A stretch of 64,000 bases of DNA from Glebionis coronaria (taxonomy: Eukaryota; Streptophyta; Magnoliopsida; Asterales; Asteraceae), in assembly GCA_025667525.1 (NCBI GenBank), contig CM046878.1:512314274-512378273 (forward strand), given 5' to 3'. The notes beneath the pieces are model-generated. The model saw only the letters and a program-made list of their open reading frames with translations. It was not told the origin of the DNA and searched no databases. Each line of letters begins with the position of its first letter. The stretch's first letter is position 1. A program made the position numbers and the translations under genes. Below are positions 13,304-24,525 of this stretch, piece by piece.

Positions 13304-14537
13304 TCGGGGCCTTAACAGTAGCTTTAAGGTTAGGGCAAGTGGGAGGTTTTAGCTAACATGTATAAAAGTGTGAATATTCCTTTTACAAAAACCATGGGTA
13401 TGTTTAAGTGGACGTTTGACTTAAAGTTTTGAGACCTAAAACTGGGACTGTTTTGTGTAAAATTATGAACGGGATAGCTATTAAACTTAACCAAGTTAGG
13501 GACTTGTTAAGGAAGGGTAATGGGTGATTAGAGCTTAACAATGAGGTAGTTATACGGGAATAGACTAGATGTCCATCATAGGTTGATGACCCATCTTAGT
13601 GATTGGTTCGTGTATTGATTTCATGTTTTTGGTTTGTTAGCTTGTTGCTAGTGCGAGGACTTGTGAAGAAGCTATCAGGTGAGTTTAATAGTCCCATGTT
13701 TAATATTGATTTTGACTTCCAGATGGGATGGAAGAGACACTGTGTTGAGTTATTTTCTAAATTGATGCTGTGAATGTGTTTGTGATTTGAGATGGACTTG
13801 TGTGTACATTATGTGATTAACTGCTATATGATTTTTGATTGTGTATGTTTTGGATCGGGGGACACGTGCCGTCTCAGTTATTATGGTTTGACAAGGTAGT
13901 GGCCTTGTGGTTTGACAAGGTAGTGGCCTTGTGGTTTGACAAGGTAGTGACCTTGGGATAGGTACATAGTGTGATCATCTATGGTACCATGTTGTTTGGC
14001 AAGGTAGGAGCCTTGGATTTTGGTTTGGAATGATTGATCTTGAATGCTAGTTGTTAATACATAATTGTAACACATTGTCCATATGTTATTGTGTTGATGG
14101 TTGTTAATCACAGCTTGTAATTGATTTAGCGTTGGAGTCTAAACCTATGACTCTCACCAACTTTATGTTGACGTGTTTTAGTGTCTCTTTCAGGTGATGC
14201 TTTGGATAGGCGTGAGAACTTAAGTGGCTAGAATTTGGAGAGCGTAGGAATGCATATAGAAGGATATCCCCGTTTCCTTCTTAGTTTTTATTTATTCATT
14301 TAATAAGTGATATTGTGGCACACATATATTTGTTTGGTTATGTTATTTGTTTGTCTTGGGTAAGCGGTAGGACTGTTACCTACTTACCTAGACTCCTGAG
14401 TTTGATGAGATATTGTCATGACTTTGTGTCTCCATTTTATGACTTTTCTTATTTCATATAGTTATCTCTATAGACACGCCATGTTGTGATGATATCCATA
14501 CGTCGCACCTCATATTCCGCCATGGTGGGGTGTGACA
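13304..14537 (+). repeat. Family-F gypsy LTR (F1), right part
   Basis: This continues the LTR interrupted at 1060 and ends GGGGTGTGACA at 14537. It is the reverse complement of 18966-19827 plus 28989-29290 of the F2 LTR at moderate divergence (shared: CTTAACAGTAGCTTTAAGG, the AGTCCCATG and GATGGAAGAGACACTGTG segments, and the last 80 bp). No primer-binding site follows, so this is the 3' LTR, or a solo LTR, of a plus-strand element whose body lies left of the window. It is inserted in copia A2 gag; the candidate TSD copy on this side is CAGGT (14538-14542). Confidence 0.8.
13884..13955 (+). repeat. 24-bp tandem repeat x3 in F1 LTR
   Basis: Three head-to-tail copies of TGGTTTGACAAGGTAGTGGC plus CTTG, the last with one substitution. 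A degenerate fourth copy is near 13991. F2 has only degenerate single copies at the matching place (near 19480-19590), so the array expanded in F1. The apparent 8-residue peptide repeat on the minus strand follows from the array. Confidence 0.85.
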
Positions 14538-16926
14538 CAGGTCTAACAACTTGTGGACTTTGCTGCACACAAGGTTTGGGTCTGACAACGTTTGACTCTC
14601 TAACAACGTTGACTTTGTTTCTGTCAGTGCTGAATTTGTTCCTGTCAGCGCTGACTTTGGGAGCGTTGATACACTTATATGCTAAATGTGAAAAGCTACC
14701 ACAAGTGTAACAGGCTTTTCTAGACACAACCCTAGGTCTAGAAGAGAAGAAGCCTGTTCCATCATTGCTAACTTGGCTCTTAGGTGACCTAGTATTCCTA
14801 TACATCTCTGCATACTTAATGCTAGGTTTTCTAACACTGTTTGAGCCAAGGTCAACAGCTTTACTAGTGATTGGGTTTGTAACCTTAATGGGGGTTGACT
14901 CATTAGGACTTTCACATAGCCAACCACCCTTAACGAATAAGGTAGGGTTAGCTTTCTTCCATTCATTCAGGTCAGTCAAATTTTGTTGATACTCTTCAAC
15001 TGGGGTGACAACTCTTGGTGGAGGAATGAATTCCTCCTCTTGGAGTTCTGGCAAACCAGTCCAAGATAGGTCCTTTTGTTGGACACCATAGAAGTCACCA
15101 GCTGGTGGTGGAACCACTGAGTAGTCTTTCATCCCAATCCCAGTCATGTCCTTAGGATCCCTTTGTTTACTCACACATTCTCCTAGGGTTTGTGTGTCCT
15201 TATCAAATCTTTGAATTTTAAGGCCAACATTATCTTTATTCTTAATGGCCTCATCTAACTTAGCCTGTAACTCACCATTAACCTTTTCCATGATGTTTCT
15301 AATATCCATACTAGCATTTAACTCATGTTTTAAGATATTTATTTTATCTTTTAAGTCAAATTCCATTTTGTTGTATTTAGAAACTGTCTTCTCAGTTTGA
15401 GTGAGAGCTAGTTGGTAATTAGACAGTTTGCATCTTTCAGTACTCACATCATCTAATAATCTTAACACCTCTTTGTTAAGTTTCTCAGTGTTTAACCTAT
15501 AACCTTTACTACAAAAAGCATCATCGTATACCTCATTATCAGATGAAGAGGAGGAGTGTGCCATGAGAGCATATTCAACATGCTCTTCTTCTTCAATTTC
15601 AGCAACCAAGGCTTTATCCTCTTCTACATCTTTAGCCAAATAGCTCCAATCCCATCCCATTCCATCAATTCCTTGAACTGCAACCATGGCCTTAGGATCC
15701 TGAGCTTTAACAATTTGTCTTGAGGGTTTACCAGCATCAGATCTTCTAGGAGATTTGCATTCCCTCATGAAGTGCCCCATACGATGACAGTTGTAGCATT
15801 CAACTTTGGATTTATCAAATCCAGCTGTGTCCTTTGCATTGAAGGTCATCTTCTTCTTAAACCTTCTGTTCCACCTGTTTGCTCTTATACTAGCAAGAGC
15901 CATGTTCCACTTAATGTCCATCTATTCCAAGTGCTCATCACTTATCTGCTCAAGGTCCTCATATGTAATCACTGAACCATTGGGCAAAGAAGCAATATAA
16001 GCACATACAGTATCCAGATCCAAACCACCATGTTTAACTCTTGGCGAGTCACTTTTGAATGTGTCAGCGTCTGAAAAGGAGACGTTGACAGGACATGTTC
16101 CAGCGCTGACACATGATGATCCAGTAACTGGATGCATGTAGGAGTCCTTCTGATTGAATTGACCTTCACTATGAGAAAAGAAGGCCATGTTACTGTTGGT
16201 GGACTTGCTTCCATGCTCCAAAAGAGTTTCATCTTCCCACATCCTCAGTTTGTTGTAGATATCATCAAACGTGGAACTTTTGTGAGTATTATTGGCAAGA
16301 ATAGATCTTGCCTCAATTTTCCACGCCTCACCAAGACTTTTAAGAAAAGTGGCATTAATATCAACATCACCAAGTTGTGTCCCCATGAAGGACAATTTGC
16401 TTGTAATATCAAGCAATTTGCTTCTCACACTACTAAGCTTTTCATTAGGTTGAGCCATGAAGACAACATAATCATGCATAAGTTGCTTCTTCTTCTCTTC
16501 CTTAGTATCTTCATTGCCACCATATGCAACTTCAAGAGCTGCCCAAAGGTCTTTAGCAGATTCATAACCTCTGTATTTATGCTGGTTCTCTTGTCCCAAA
16601 GAGAGTTTCAGAATATTTAGGGTTTTCATGTCAACCCTTTTCTTTGCTATGTCTTCAATAGACACAGCTCTACCATCATCAGGCTTTCCTTTCTTATCTG
16701 CTTCAGAACATCCAGCAACAGCTGCTCTTCCAGCAATAGCATCAACAATCTTTTGAGCCTTATTGAATGTGTTTCCATATTCAATAATCTCCCAGTGTGT
16801 GTAGTCATAGATCCCCAGGTATTGTTCAAAGTTGAATTTCCATAATTCAAAGTTGGTTGCATCAAGCATGGGAATCTTGATGTTTGGTAAAGGTGAGGAG
16901 GATGAGGTTATTTCTGGATTTGACAT
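14538..16926 (-). pseudogene. gag: Copia gag of A2, one nonsense codon, truncated
   Basis: This is the gag polyprotein of a SIRE-type copia element, the capsid/nucleocapsid part that packages element RNA in cytoplasmic particles. It starts at ATG 16926. The N-terminal ~330 residues form the copia gag (UBN2-like) domain, with the FELWKFNFEQYL start and a GGNEDTKEEKK loop. A TAG at 15919-15921 interrupts the frame, which continues without shift. The CCHC zinc knuckle CYNCHRMGHFMREC follows near 15800. After an acidic and coiled-coil stretch, a second knuckle CYTCGSFSHLAYKC lies near 14700. The segment after it carries SADRNKF/STDRNKV 7-residue repeats that match the 21-bp array in this element's LTR. 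The frame runs into the F1 LTR at 14537, which adds junk residues. Confidence 0.88.
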
Positions 16927-17011
16927 GATGTTATTAGGGTTTTTGAGAAAATTAGGGTTTTAGTGATTTTTAGGGTTCTTGTGTTCTTTAAGATCAAAAG
17001 TTCCTCAACAA

Positions 17012-17023
17012 GCTCTGATACCA
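17012..17023 (-). other. Primer-binding site of A2
   Basis: GCTCTGATACCA on plus, TGGTATCAGAGC on minus. It is a perfect 12-base complement of the initiator Met tRNA 3' end, two bases from the LTR. Confidence 0.93.
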
Positions 17024-17261
17024 CTTGTTGATCCCAAACTTGGATCGATTTAACTTTATGTATACGAGATTAGATCAAGTAATACACTTAGAGAAACCTT
17101 TGTATATGTATATGACAATCTAAGTGTTATGCGGAATTAACACTTAAACAAGAACACAATGATATAAACAAACTTTCACTTTGATTGATGATATCAAACT
17201 TTCTTACAATGAAAGTAGTTTACGTATGAAAACTTATATTGAACATTAACCTAAAGGTCTT

Positions 17262-17270
17262 CTTTTATAG
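17262..17270 (-). promoter_or_regulatory. TATA box of A2 LTR
   Basis: CTATAAAAG on the minus strand, about 270 bp into the LTR from its U3 end, as expected for a copia LTR promoter. Confidence 0.6.
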
Positions 17271-17402
17271 ACATAAGAAGCCTTGTATAATAATCTACTT
17301 ATCAACTATTCTAGGTAAAGATAAATATAGAAAATACATTGTTGTTCCTATCTTTACTAGAAGTAATCTAGAATACAATAAACGCGTAGAGTATATCTTC
17401 CC

Positions 17403-17510
17403 ATCAGTGCTTGTCTTCAATGTATCAACGCTTGACTTTGTCTTGTCAACGCTTGAGCTGTCAGCGTTTGTTTTACTCCTGTCAACGCTTGTTTTACTCT
17501 TGTCAGCGCT
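17403..17510 (-). repeat. 21-bp array with GTCARCGCT motif
   Basis: On plus, motif starts are at 17403, 17424, 17445, 17460, 17481 and 17502. The core varies ATCAGTGCTT, ATCAACGCTT, GTCAACGCTT, GTCAGCGTTT and GTCAGCGCT. The same unit recurs in the gag at about 14580-14670, including the palindrome GTCAGCGCTGAC, and at 16060-16110. Confidence 0.85.
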
Positions 17511-17546
17511 CAAGTAGACTAGCTATAATTTATTCCCAACAGGTTA

Positions 17547-17812
17547 AACATTAACTAGAGAGAGAAAGTAAATGTAACCAACACCATCTTCCACACATGG
17601 AAGAGGGTATTTATATGCCACGCTACATGGGCTTTGGTGGACTTGTTCATGGGTCGGTCTTGGCTTTGCTTGGGCTTACACCCCTAACTTATACAATATT
17701 AGCTTAAAGTCCAAGCTCGGTTAACCCGACTAACCTATTACAATACAAGACCATTAATGAATAAGATGACCTATTACATTCTTGTTCGACTATATAAAAT
17801 ATAGGGCCAACA
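17547..17812 (-). repeat. Older copia LTR fragment
   Basis: Read on minus, this starts TGTTGGCCC at 17812 and contains a TATAAATA box (near 17610, CATATAAATACC). It ends where A2 is inserted. No partner LTR is in the window. The TGTTGG start, the TATA box and AGAGAGAAAG downstream are typical of a short copia LTR. This call rests on terminus and promoter look only. Confidence 0.5.
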
Positions 17813-18965
17813 CTTTTTCTCCAAACTATACCTTTAGATGGTTATGTTTGCCAAAAGCTCACATTTGTGAATCCCCCTCACCCTTGTATTGTGTTGCTGT
17901 CCGGAGTCATAATCGTTATGGTGTATGTCTTGGTTTGGCTCAACTAGTTACCTCGTGTATTTTGTTTAGCAAATCAGTTTTGATTTTGCACTTTTATGTT
18001 CGATGTAACTTGTTCTGTTCAACTTACCTCCTTAGTGAGGAGTGATATGAAATTAATGTTAAAAAAATGTATATAGAGAACAATAAACTTTTATTAAAGT
18101 TTGTTAAAAAAAGAAAAAAAAGATGATTTTCATTTTCGGCACACTTAAAATTAATGTGTTTTGACAAGTTATAAAATTTAACATAATTAAAAGTGATATA
18201 CGTGCATATGTGTCAAGGCACACTAATTTTGAATATGACAATCGATTCAAAAAGTGTGTAAATCACTTCTCGAAAAGAAAAAAAGTAATTAATATTGTTA
18301 AATGTCTAATTTCTATACTATATTTATCATTTAGTCACAAAGAAGTTGACTGTTTACTTAATTTTATCTTTAATAGAGGTAGGTATCAACATTTTTGTAT
18401 CGAAACCTATTTAAAATTTTATAACAATTTTATATTTACTCAATATCAAATACAAAATGCCATATTTCCCTAAATACGCATCAAAATTATTGTAAATTAT
18501 GCATTATTGACTTGTAAATAAAGATTAATTATATATATCATCTGATTTACAAAATCAATTCATAGATACTCGAAGTGCAACTATTATGCATAATATACAA
18601 TGATTTTTAATACATTTAGGTATATATAAAATTAATTCTAAAAATATTGTGATATATAAAATTGCTTAATTGAGTAAATATGGTATATAGAGTTTCATGT
18701 ATTAAATATGAAATTATCCCTAAAATCTTTTAATCACTTTTTGTTACAGACTTTAGTGGGTAAAGTTTTGTAATGAAATTGTCTATTTATATATTGTAGA
18801 TGTCAAATATTTAATAAAGAAATGTTTTAGATTTTGTAGTGAACGTAAGTGACATTAACCTATAAATAGAATACGTTAATTACTTTTTTCATGTTTCAGT
18901 CCCTTGCTTATGTTTGCCTCCACACAAAATCTCTGGTTTGGACATCTTGATGGTTAGTAGTTAGG
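17813..18965. other. Unassigned AT-rich sequence between insertions
   Basis: There is no recognisable element or gene. An 87-codon open stretch (17782-18045) and another (18210-18473) have no family I recognise and no clear codon bias. It may be the oldest surviving substrate sequence, or the interior of the old copia element. It abuts the F2 LTR; the candidate TSD copy is TTAGG at 18961-18965. Confidence 0.35.
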
Positions 18966-19827
18966 TGTCACACCCCTACCATAGCGGAATATGGGGTGCG
19001 ACGTATGGATATCATCACAACAATAGCGTGTCTATAGAGATAACTAAATGAAATGGAAATATCATAAATGGTGACACAATGTCATGAAGATATCTCAAAC
19101 AATGCAGGCGTCTAGGTAAGTAGATAACAGGTCTACCTCTTACCAAAGACATACAATTAACACACAACAAAAATATACGTGTATACAAAGTATCACTTAA
19201 TCAAAACATAAATTAATACTAAGAGAAAAGGGGGTTCCTCCAAATGCAATCCTAATCCTCCCAACTAGCCACTCTTATTCTCACGCTTAACCACATTCTC
19301 ACCTGAAAGAGACACTAAAACACGTTAACATAAAGTTGGTGAGAGTCTTAGGTTTAGACTCCAACTCCAAAACAATTATAAGCTGTGAATAATAACCATC
19401 AATAAAAGAACATATGGACAATGTGTTACAATTATGCATTAACAACTACCATTCAAGATTAACCATACATCCCAATTCCAAGGCTCCAAGCCTTACCAAT
19501 CACCATGGTACCATATGCGCCCATACACATATGAACCAATCCCAAGGCCCCGCCTTGTCAACATCCCCTTGGTACCAAGTCAAACCACAATAACAATCAA
19601 GAATCACATAGCGGTTAACCACATAAATGTACACACAAGTCCATCATAAACCATAAAAACATTCACAGCACTAGTTACAAACCACACAGTGTCTCTTCCA
19701 TCCTATCTGGAATTCAAATCATAAAAATTCATGGGACTATGAAACTCATCTGAACAAGCTTCTCCAAGTATCCACACTCTAGCACAAATCTAAACACACA
19801 AACGTATACAATCAAGGCATGAACCAC
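18966..19827 (-). repeat. Family-F gypsy 3' LTR (F2), 3' end portion
   Basis: The plus-strand start TGTCACACCCC is the reverse complement of the F1 LTR end, and similarity to F1 continues through 19827, where element G interrupts. The TSD copy ACCAC of G occupies 19823-19827. Confidence 0.85.
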
Positions 19828-20253
19828 TGATAACTGACTTTTTATTAAGAAAAAATTGTTCTTGTGTGTGTCTATTATGTCTAATCGAATTGACTATTGG
19901 TTTAAGTGCGACTCAGTCGTCTTTTGGTGGAAAACAATATCTTTGGTCGTAGTAGTAAAATTAAATTGTGAAACGTTAAAGTAAATGACATGTAATTAAA
20001 ACTAAAACTAATTAAAAAGTAATTGTGCAAAATTTAAAACTTTAAAAGTAAATGACGAGAAATTAAGACTTTAAAGGTAAATTAATTAAATGACGTAAAA
20101 TTAAAGCTTGACGAAAAGTGAATTTGACAATTTAATAAAAACGCAATCTTAAAATAAAGCTAAAATAAAAACAATTTAAAATAAAGTTTAAGAAAATGGC
20201 GGGAAAAATTAAATTGATAATTAAAAATAAGAATAGAAAATAGAAACTACAAT

Positions 20254-20585
20254 TCGATCGGAATGTATCCTTCATCGGAATCCCATCGGAATCCACTGTC
20301 GGAATGAAAGCATCGGAATAAGCATAAACAAAACTATCGGAATAACAAGAATGAAATCTATCGGAATGGAGTGAAAAACAAAACCGTCGGACTATTGATC
20401 GCAATATCCTATCTGAATGTGAAGTCTGTCGGAATATGGCTGTTGAAATTTTGGCAGAGTTCCGTCGCAATCCACGATCGCAATGAGCGATCGCAATCTT
20501 GATCGGAATAAGGGCTATCACAATATTGATCGCAATGTAGAAACCCTAAAGGTTTTTGCGATCACAACAAGCTGTCGGAATGTAG
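20254..20585 (-). repeat. Dispersed heptamer array TCGGAAT/TCGCAAT
   Basis: About ten exact TCGGAAT and five TCGCAAT copies, plus single-base variants, lie within 330 bp at irregular 10-30-bp spacing. The right LTR repeats the array at 27600-27960. The copies are not a simple tandem repeat because the intervening bases are unrelated. Confidence 0.85.
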
Positions 20586-21178
20586 AAACCCTTGCATATT
20601 CTGATGGAAAGAACAGAAACAAAAGGAGCAAATAAGCAAAGACTAAATAATCACTTTGACAATAAGCAAATACCAAAAACTTAACTAAAACAAGAATAAG
20701 TAGAACTAAATAAGCACAAACTTAAAAACTCTTCAAAACACAAAATAAGCAAGCTTTATAAACGAACTAAAATAGAAAGATTAAACTTTTAAAAAGATGA
20801 AACTTTTAAGAACACTCAAACGAAAATAAGTTAGACACTAAATAAGAAAAAAGCACAAAGAAAATAAGAGTTTCAAACATAGGGATTTGATAAGAACAAT
20901 GGAAAAATAACTTTTGTCAAATAAATATCAAGATTAAACAAAACTTCAAGATTAATCAAACAAAACAAGATATTTAAAATAAAGAAAGGAAGAATGAGAT
21001 GATTATGAAAACTTGATTAAAGGAAAATAAAGATTCAACAACAAAATTAATTTACTTGGAATAAAAGGCAAGATATTAAAGAACAATTAAGTAAAAGACA
21101 ATATGAAAGTGCAAGTAATTAAAGGTGGAGAGCTAAGTTGTTAAATTAGCTAACAAGACTAAATGAGGTGAAATGTCT

Positions 21179-21189
21179 CTATTTATAGG
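21179..21189 (-). promoter_or_regulatory. TATA box in G 3' LTR
   Basis: CCTATAAATAG on the minus strand, an excellent plant TATA box. The matching copy in the 5' LTR is at 28544-28554. Confidence 0.65.
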
Positions 21190-21623
21190 GAGAAGGGAAG
21201 GAAGGGGTGTTGGTTGCTTCCTTCTTTCTTTCTTTTCGTCTCGAATCGATTTTAATTCTTTGTCTTTTTCGACTTTGTCTCGGGATTATTTGAACTCGTC
21301 TTATAATTTCTTCATTTATTAAACTTGAGTTCTTTGACTTCATTAAACTTCCGTCTTTGGACTTTTTCTTCGATAAAGCTTCAGAATAGGTCTTGGACTT
21401 CCGTTCTTTTTGCACTCTTGATCTTTTGACTTCGTCTTTTGTCTTTTTCTTCGATAAAAGCCCGTGAAAGCCCGTGTTTTCTCCCCTTTTCACATTTTGG
21501 TCCTAAATCACAACAAAAACACAAACCATGCATAATTCCGACATTTACGACATAAAATACACGTTTTGGCTTGGTTATTATTGTAATTAAGTGGTAAAAA
21601 GATAAGTGTTTTCACACTTATTA

Positions 21624-23652
21624 AATCCCCTACACTTGACCATTGCAATGTCCTCATGCAATGCATTAGTTACAAAGCAAGTTTTACATTTTCTATCATA
21701 ATCAATCCACCTTGGACTTTATTAAAGAGATAGAAAATTACAAAATATTTAAAGGAAGAAAACAAGTAAAAAGATCAACTACTTACCTTAGGGTTTTGGA
21801 ATGTCATGAATGATTATTACCCTCAAGTTTCACATTCCCCATACCAAGCTTAAAAACGAGATCATTGTTATTATAAGTTAGCAATCTAACACAAATTCAT
21901 GTGGCCCAATTATTTACTTAGACTCCCTTATTCCTAGGTGTATCTCTTATATTTTATGAATGTCTTGAATGATCACGAGGATGTATTGTTCACTTATTTC
22001 GATAGTTATTTAGGCTGAAAATAAAGTAGGACGATTTAATCAATAGTTAGCTAAAGGACAAAATCTTTTAAAACTGCTTCCCGGGACCTCATAAAGTTCA
22101 TATCTTGGCATAACTCGCTTCACGATTTGAGACCTTTCTCGGACCGATATTTGGCAGCGACTTCATACTTCAAATCTTGAGAGACGTTCATGAAATAATG
22201 GTCTTCTCTTCATAATAGGAATTTCTTCACTTGAAGTTTTGAGAGATTCTTCATATTTGGACCACGACTTCTTCATTTTTCTCCAATCTTTATTTGGGAT
22301 TTTGATATACAACGATCCGCCTCCTTTTAGGACTTGGATCTATTTATCCTCATACCTTGTTAGGGTCTTTTCGGATAGACTTCTCCATGATCTTTAGGGG
22401 AGTATTGGCTATTCGTCGTGTCTCTCTATCCTTCATATTGATTTTTGATAAATGATTTTTCACATCACTTTGGATCTTTAGCAGCAGCCCTCATGTCTTG
22501 TTAGGACTCCCCAATCTTCGCATCCCGCTTCAATAAGTTATGCATTGGCTATGAACTCTAATTAATACCGAGCAAATTTTAAACGATCTTGGGCTAGAAG
22601 CTAAGTAACTTTTTAAATCGTACGACCTTATTTATTGCAATTAAATTTATTAACAAGCGATGGGAGAAAAAGCTCATAATCAACTCACATAAATTCATGA
22701 TAGAATACCAAACTTATAATTGGCTCTATCATCTCTCGTTCTCACAATTTAAAATCTCAAGGAATGAGACTCGTGGATGCTTAGCCAATTAAATCAAAGT
22801 TTCGGGTTTTCAAGTCCTCTATAGGATCTTGCAACTTCTTAGACTCTTTCAAGTTTAGAATTCGCATTTTAAAGCTCCCTTGATAAACGACTTTCTAGGA
22901 TCAATTATAGGAACTTGCGAAAAGTTCTTGTTCTTAACCCGTAAGAGTTAAGACTTTCGCGTTTTAAAGTTCCCTATATAAAAGCCTAGCAAAACTTGAC
23001 TTAAACACGTTAAGGATGCTAGCCAGAGTAAACTTAGATAAGTAAACTCGGGTTGAGTCAAAAGATTCACAACGTTGAAAAATCTAAAACCACTTTATTT
23101 AAAATTTATTCTAATAAAGAAAGAAAATAACTATACAAAGGTAAATACAACTAGGCCAAAATAAATCAAAATTTTTGAAAAATGTCGAAAAATCAATTTT
23201 CCGGTTAAAATGAGGACAAATTCATGGAAAAGACCACTTAACATCGATAGAAGTCCCCCTACACTTGATATAAACATTGTCCTCAATGTTTAAGCATGTG
23301 GAAGTAACCTCCCCTACACTTAGGACATTGTGCACTTTGTTTAAATCTTGCTAAGGAGAAGACAACTAAAGTGATTCCTATTTTAGTCATAAATGATAAA
23401 ATATTGAATCAAAAGAGTTTAGGATAGAACCGGGAAGACGGGTACACGGAATCACGGGTCGTCAAAAGTCATCAAGAATGGATCTTTGAAAGCTCGAATC
23501 CCTGCACGTGATAAGAAAGAAAACAATAAACACATACTAGGGTCTTCCCCTACACTTATTATAAAAACAAAAGAAAAAGGATAGATACTCGGGTTGCCTC
23601 CCGAGAAGCGCTTGTTTTTGTTAACCGAGTCGTGAGCCTGAATCGACCTTGA
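21624..23652 (-). other. G 3' non-coding region with four polypurine-tract copies
   Basis: There is no ORF of note. On minus the sequence AAGTGTAGGGG appears at 21627-21638 (the tract next to the 3' LTR) and again at 23256-23267, 23311-23322 and 23547-23558. At 23588-23613 the minus strand reads AAGCGCTT then a GGGAGGCAACCC hairpin, a hallmark I associate with the region after pol in Athila-type elements. The retention of this region beside protease suggests that a pol-sized internal deletion removed RT to integrase. Confidence 0.7.
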
Positions 23653-24432
23653 TTAGCATAGGAAGAAGCTTGAAACACATCCACCAGGATCAAATACATG
23701 ATTTTCATCCATGAAGTAACACAAGCTTAAGGCGAACAAGGCAAGCCAAAGAAGAGTAGGCAAGGTTCCCTTAAGCAGTTGTTGAGCACGGTAGTAGCAA
23801 GGGTGATGAGGTGCAAGCATATCTACAAAAGTTCCAAAAATCTTTCCTTTTATTTCAGTAGATGGATACTGAGATGGCTTAGAAATTGCAATACCGGGAT
23901 CGAACACCTTTTCCTTTAGGGGAAAATAACCATTAGGCTCAGTAGACCTTGAAGAAGATCCGCTCATAAATCGCACAATCTCATCCTCAGAAAGTGGATA
24001 AAGAGGTGTCAAGACATAAGTACTGCGGATATCGGTGTCTTCCGGCTTCTTCTCCTTTGAAACGGATTTCTTCATATCCAAAGGAGGATAAAGAGCATCA
24101 TCAAAGTCCAAAGGAGGAGGATCATTCTCATTTGGGAAGTATGTATTAAGGAAAGTGGCAAAATCTTCCTCAAATGAGTAGTCATCCAAAGTAGGATCAA
24201 GCATTGTTGGTGGAGGATCTTCATCAAAAGTAGGTGCAAGGTCATCATGTGAAGAATCACTCGAAAGAGTATCGACATCATCAAAGTCATCATAAGTTGG
24301 CATGTCTTTATACTCAGAAGAAAAATCATCAGAATCATCCATATCAGAACTAGAATCATCATCATAGTCATCATAGATCGGTGGAGACTCATGAATTGGT
24401 GGGGGATCTAAATTGGAGAGAGAATCATCCAC
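23653..24432 (-). CDS. Acidic Asp/Ser/Pro-rich ORF of element G
   Basis: 259 codons open. The first ~140 residues are dominated by Asp, Ser and Pro (DDYDDDSSSDMDD and similar runs), followed by a less biased middle (YPLSEDEIVRFMSG). Near the C-terminus is a hydrophobic segment (LLWLALFALSLCYFM) that could be a single membrane span, then VFDPGG and a short tail. It lies downstream of protease, where RT would be expected. I do not recognise a function. It could be the fused remains of the gag-pol linker and a 3' ORF left after deletion of pol. The actual start codon is unclear because a stop lies just upstream. Confidence 0.45.
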   Translation of the reverse strand: MDDSLSNLDPPPIHESPPIYDDYDDDSSSDMDDSDDFSSEYKDMPTYDDFDDVDTLSSDSSHDDLAPTFDEDPPPTMLDPTLDDYSFEEDFATFLNTYFPNENDPPPLDFDDALYPPLDMKKSVSKEKKPEDTDIRSTYVLTPLYPLSEDEIVRFMSGSSSRSTEPNGYFPLKEKVFDPGIAISKPSQYPSTEIKGKIFGTFVDMLAPHHPCYYRAQQLLKGTLPTLLWLALFALSLCYFMDENHVFDPGGCVSSFFLC

Positions 24433-24525
24433 ATCATCTTAGAAAAGTGGATTGTCATAGCAAGAATCGAAGAGAGGATTGTTGTAGACGACAAAATCAT
24501 CAAGCACATTAATCATATTCGCTGA

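Larger units (their letters stand above)
14538..17541 (-). mobile_element. Copia element A2 (SIRE/Maximus-like), 5' end only
   Basis: Reading on the minus strand: 5' LTR 17541-17026, primer-binding site, leader, and gag to 14538, where the family-F LTR F1 cuts in. The pol, third ORF and 3' LTR must lie left of F1, outside this window. A2 is itself inserted in an older copia LTR (17547-17812); the candidate TSD copy on this side is GGTTA (17542-17546). Confidence 0.85.
17026..17541 (-). repeat. 5' LTR of copia A2
   Basis: 516-bp LTR. On the element strand it starts TGTTGGGAA and ends GGGATCAACA. TATA box at 17262-17270. The U3 end (17403-17510) holds six copies of RTCARYGYTT at 21, 21, 15, 21 and 21-bp steps. 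Confidence 0.9.
19828..21623 (-). repeat. 3' LTR of element G
   Basis: 1796-bp LTR. It carries a TATA box at 21179-21189 (minus) and, downstream of it in the transcribed part, a cluster of TCGGAAT/TCGCAAT heptamers (20254-20585). A lysine-rich 104-codon open frame on minus (21179-21493) ends in the TATA box, so it lies in U3 and is probably not expressed. Confidence 0.9.

Noticed and set aside
13884..13955. Regular short repeats as a CRISPR array
   Set aside because: Units are directly abutting with no spacers, in a plant LTR.
13881..14111. 76-codon ORF with peptide repeat GHYLVKPQ
   Set aside because: A by-product of the 24-bp tandem repeat in the F1 LTR.
14486..16620. Plus-strand ORFs up to 162 codons opposite A2 gag
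   Set aside because: Shadow frames of the minus-strand gag; hydrophobic and without family features. The same applies to plus ORFs opposite B pol and minus ORFs opposite E.
17782..18473. Possible host gene exons (87-codon ORFs)
   Set aside because: No recognisable domain, splice pattern or codon bias; AT-rich surroundings. Kept as unassigned sequence.
21179..21493. 104-codon Lys/Ser-rich ORF on minus, also at 28544-28858
   Set aside because: Present in both LTRs only because they are copies. It lies upstream of the TATA box and ends inside it, so it is unlikely to be transcribed from this LTR.
24072..24392. 106-codon Leu/Met-rich ORF on minus
   Set aside because: Alternative frame of the acidic ORF (Asp codons read as Met/Ile/Leu).
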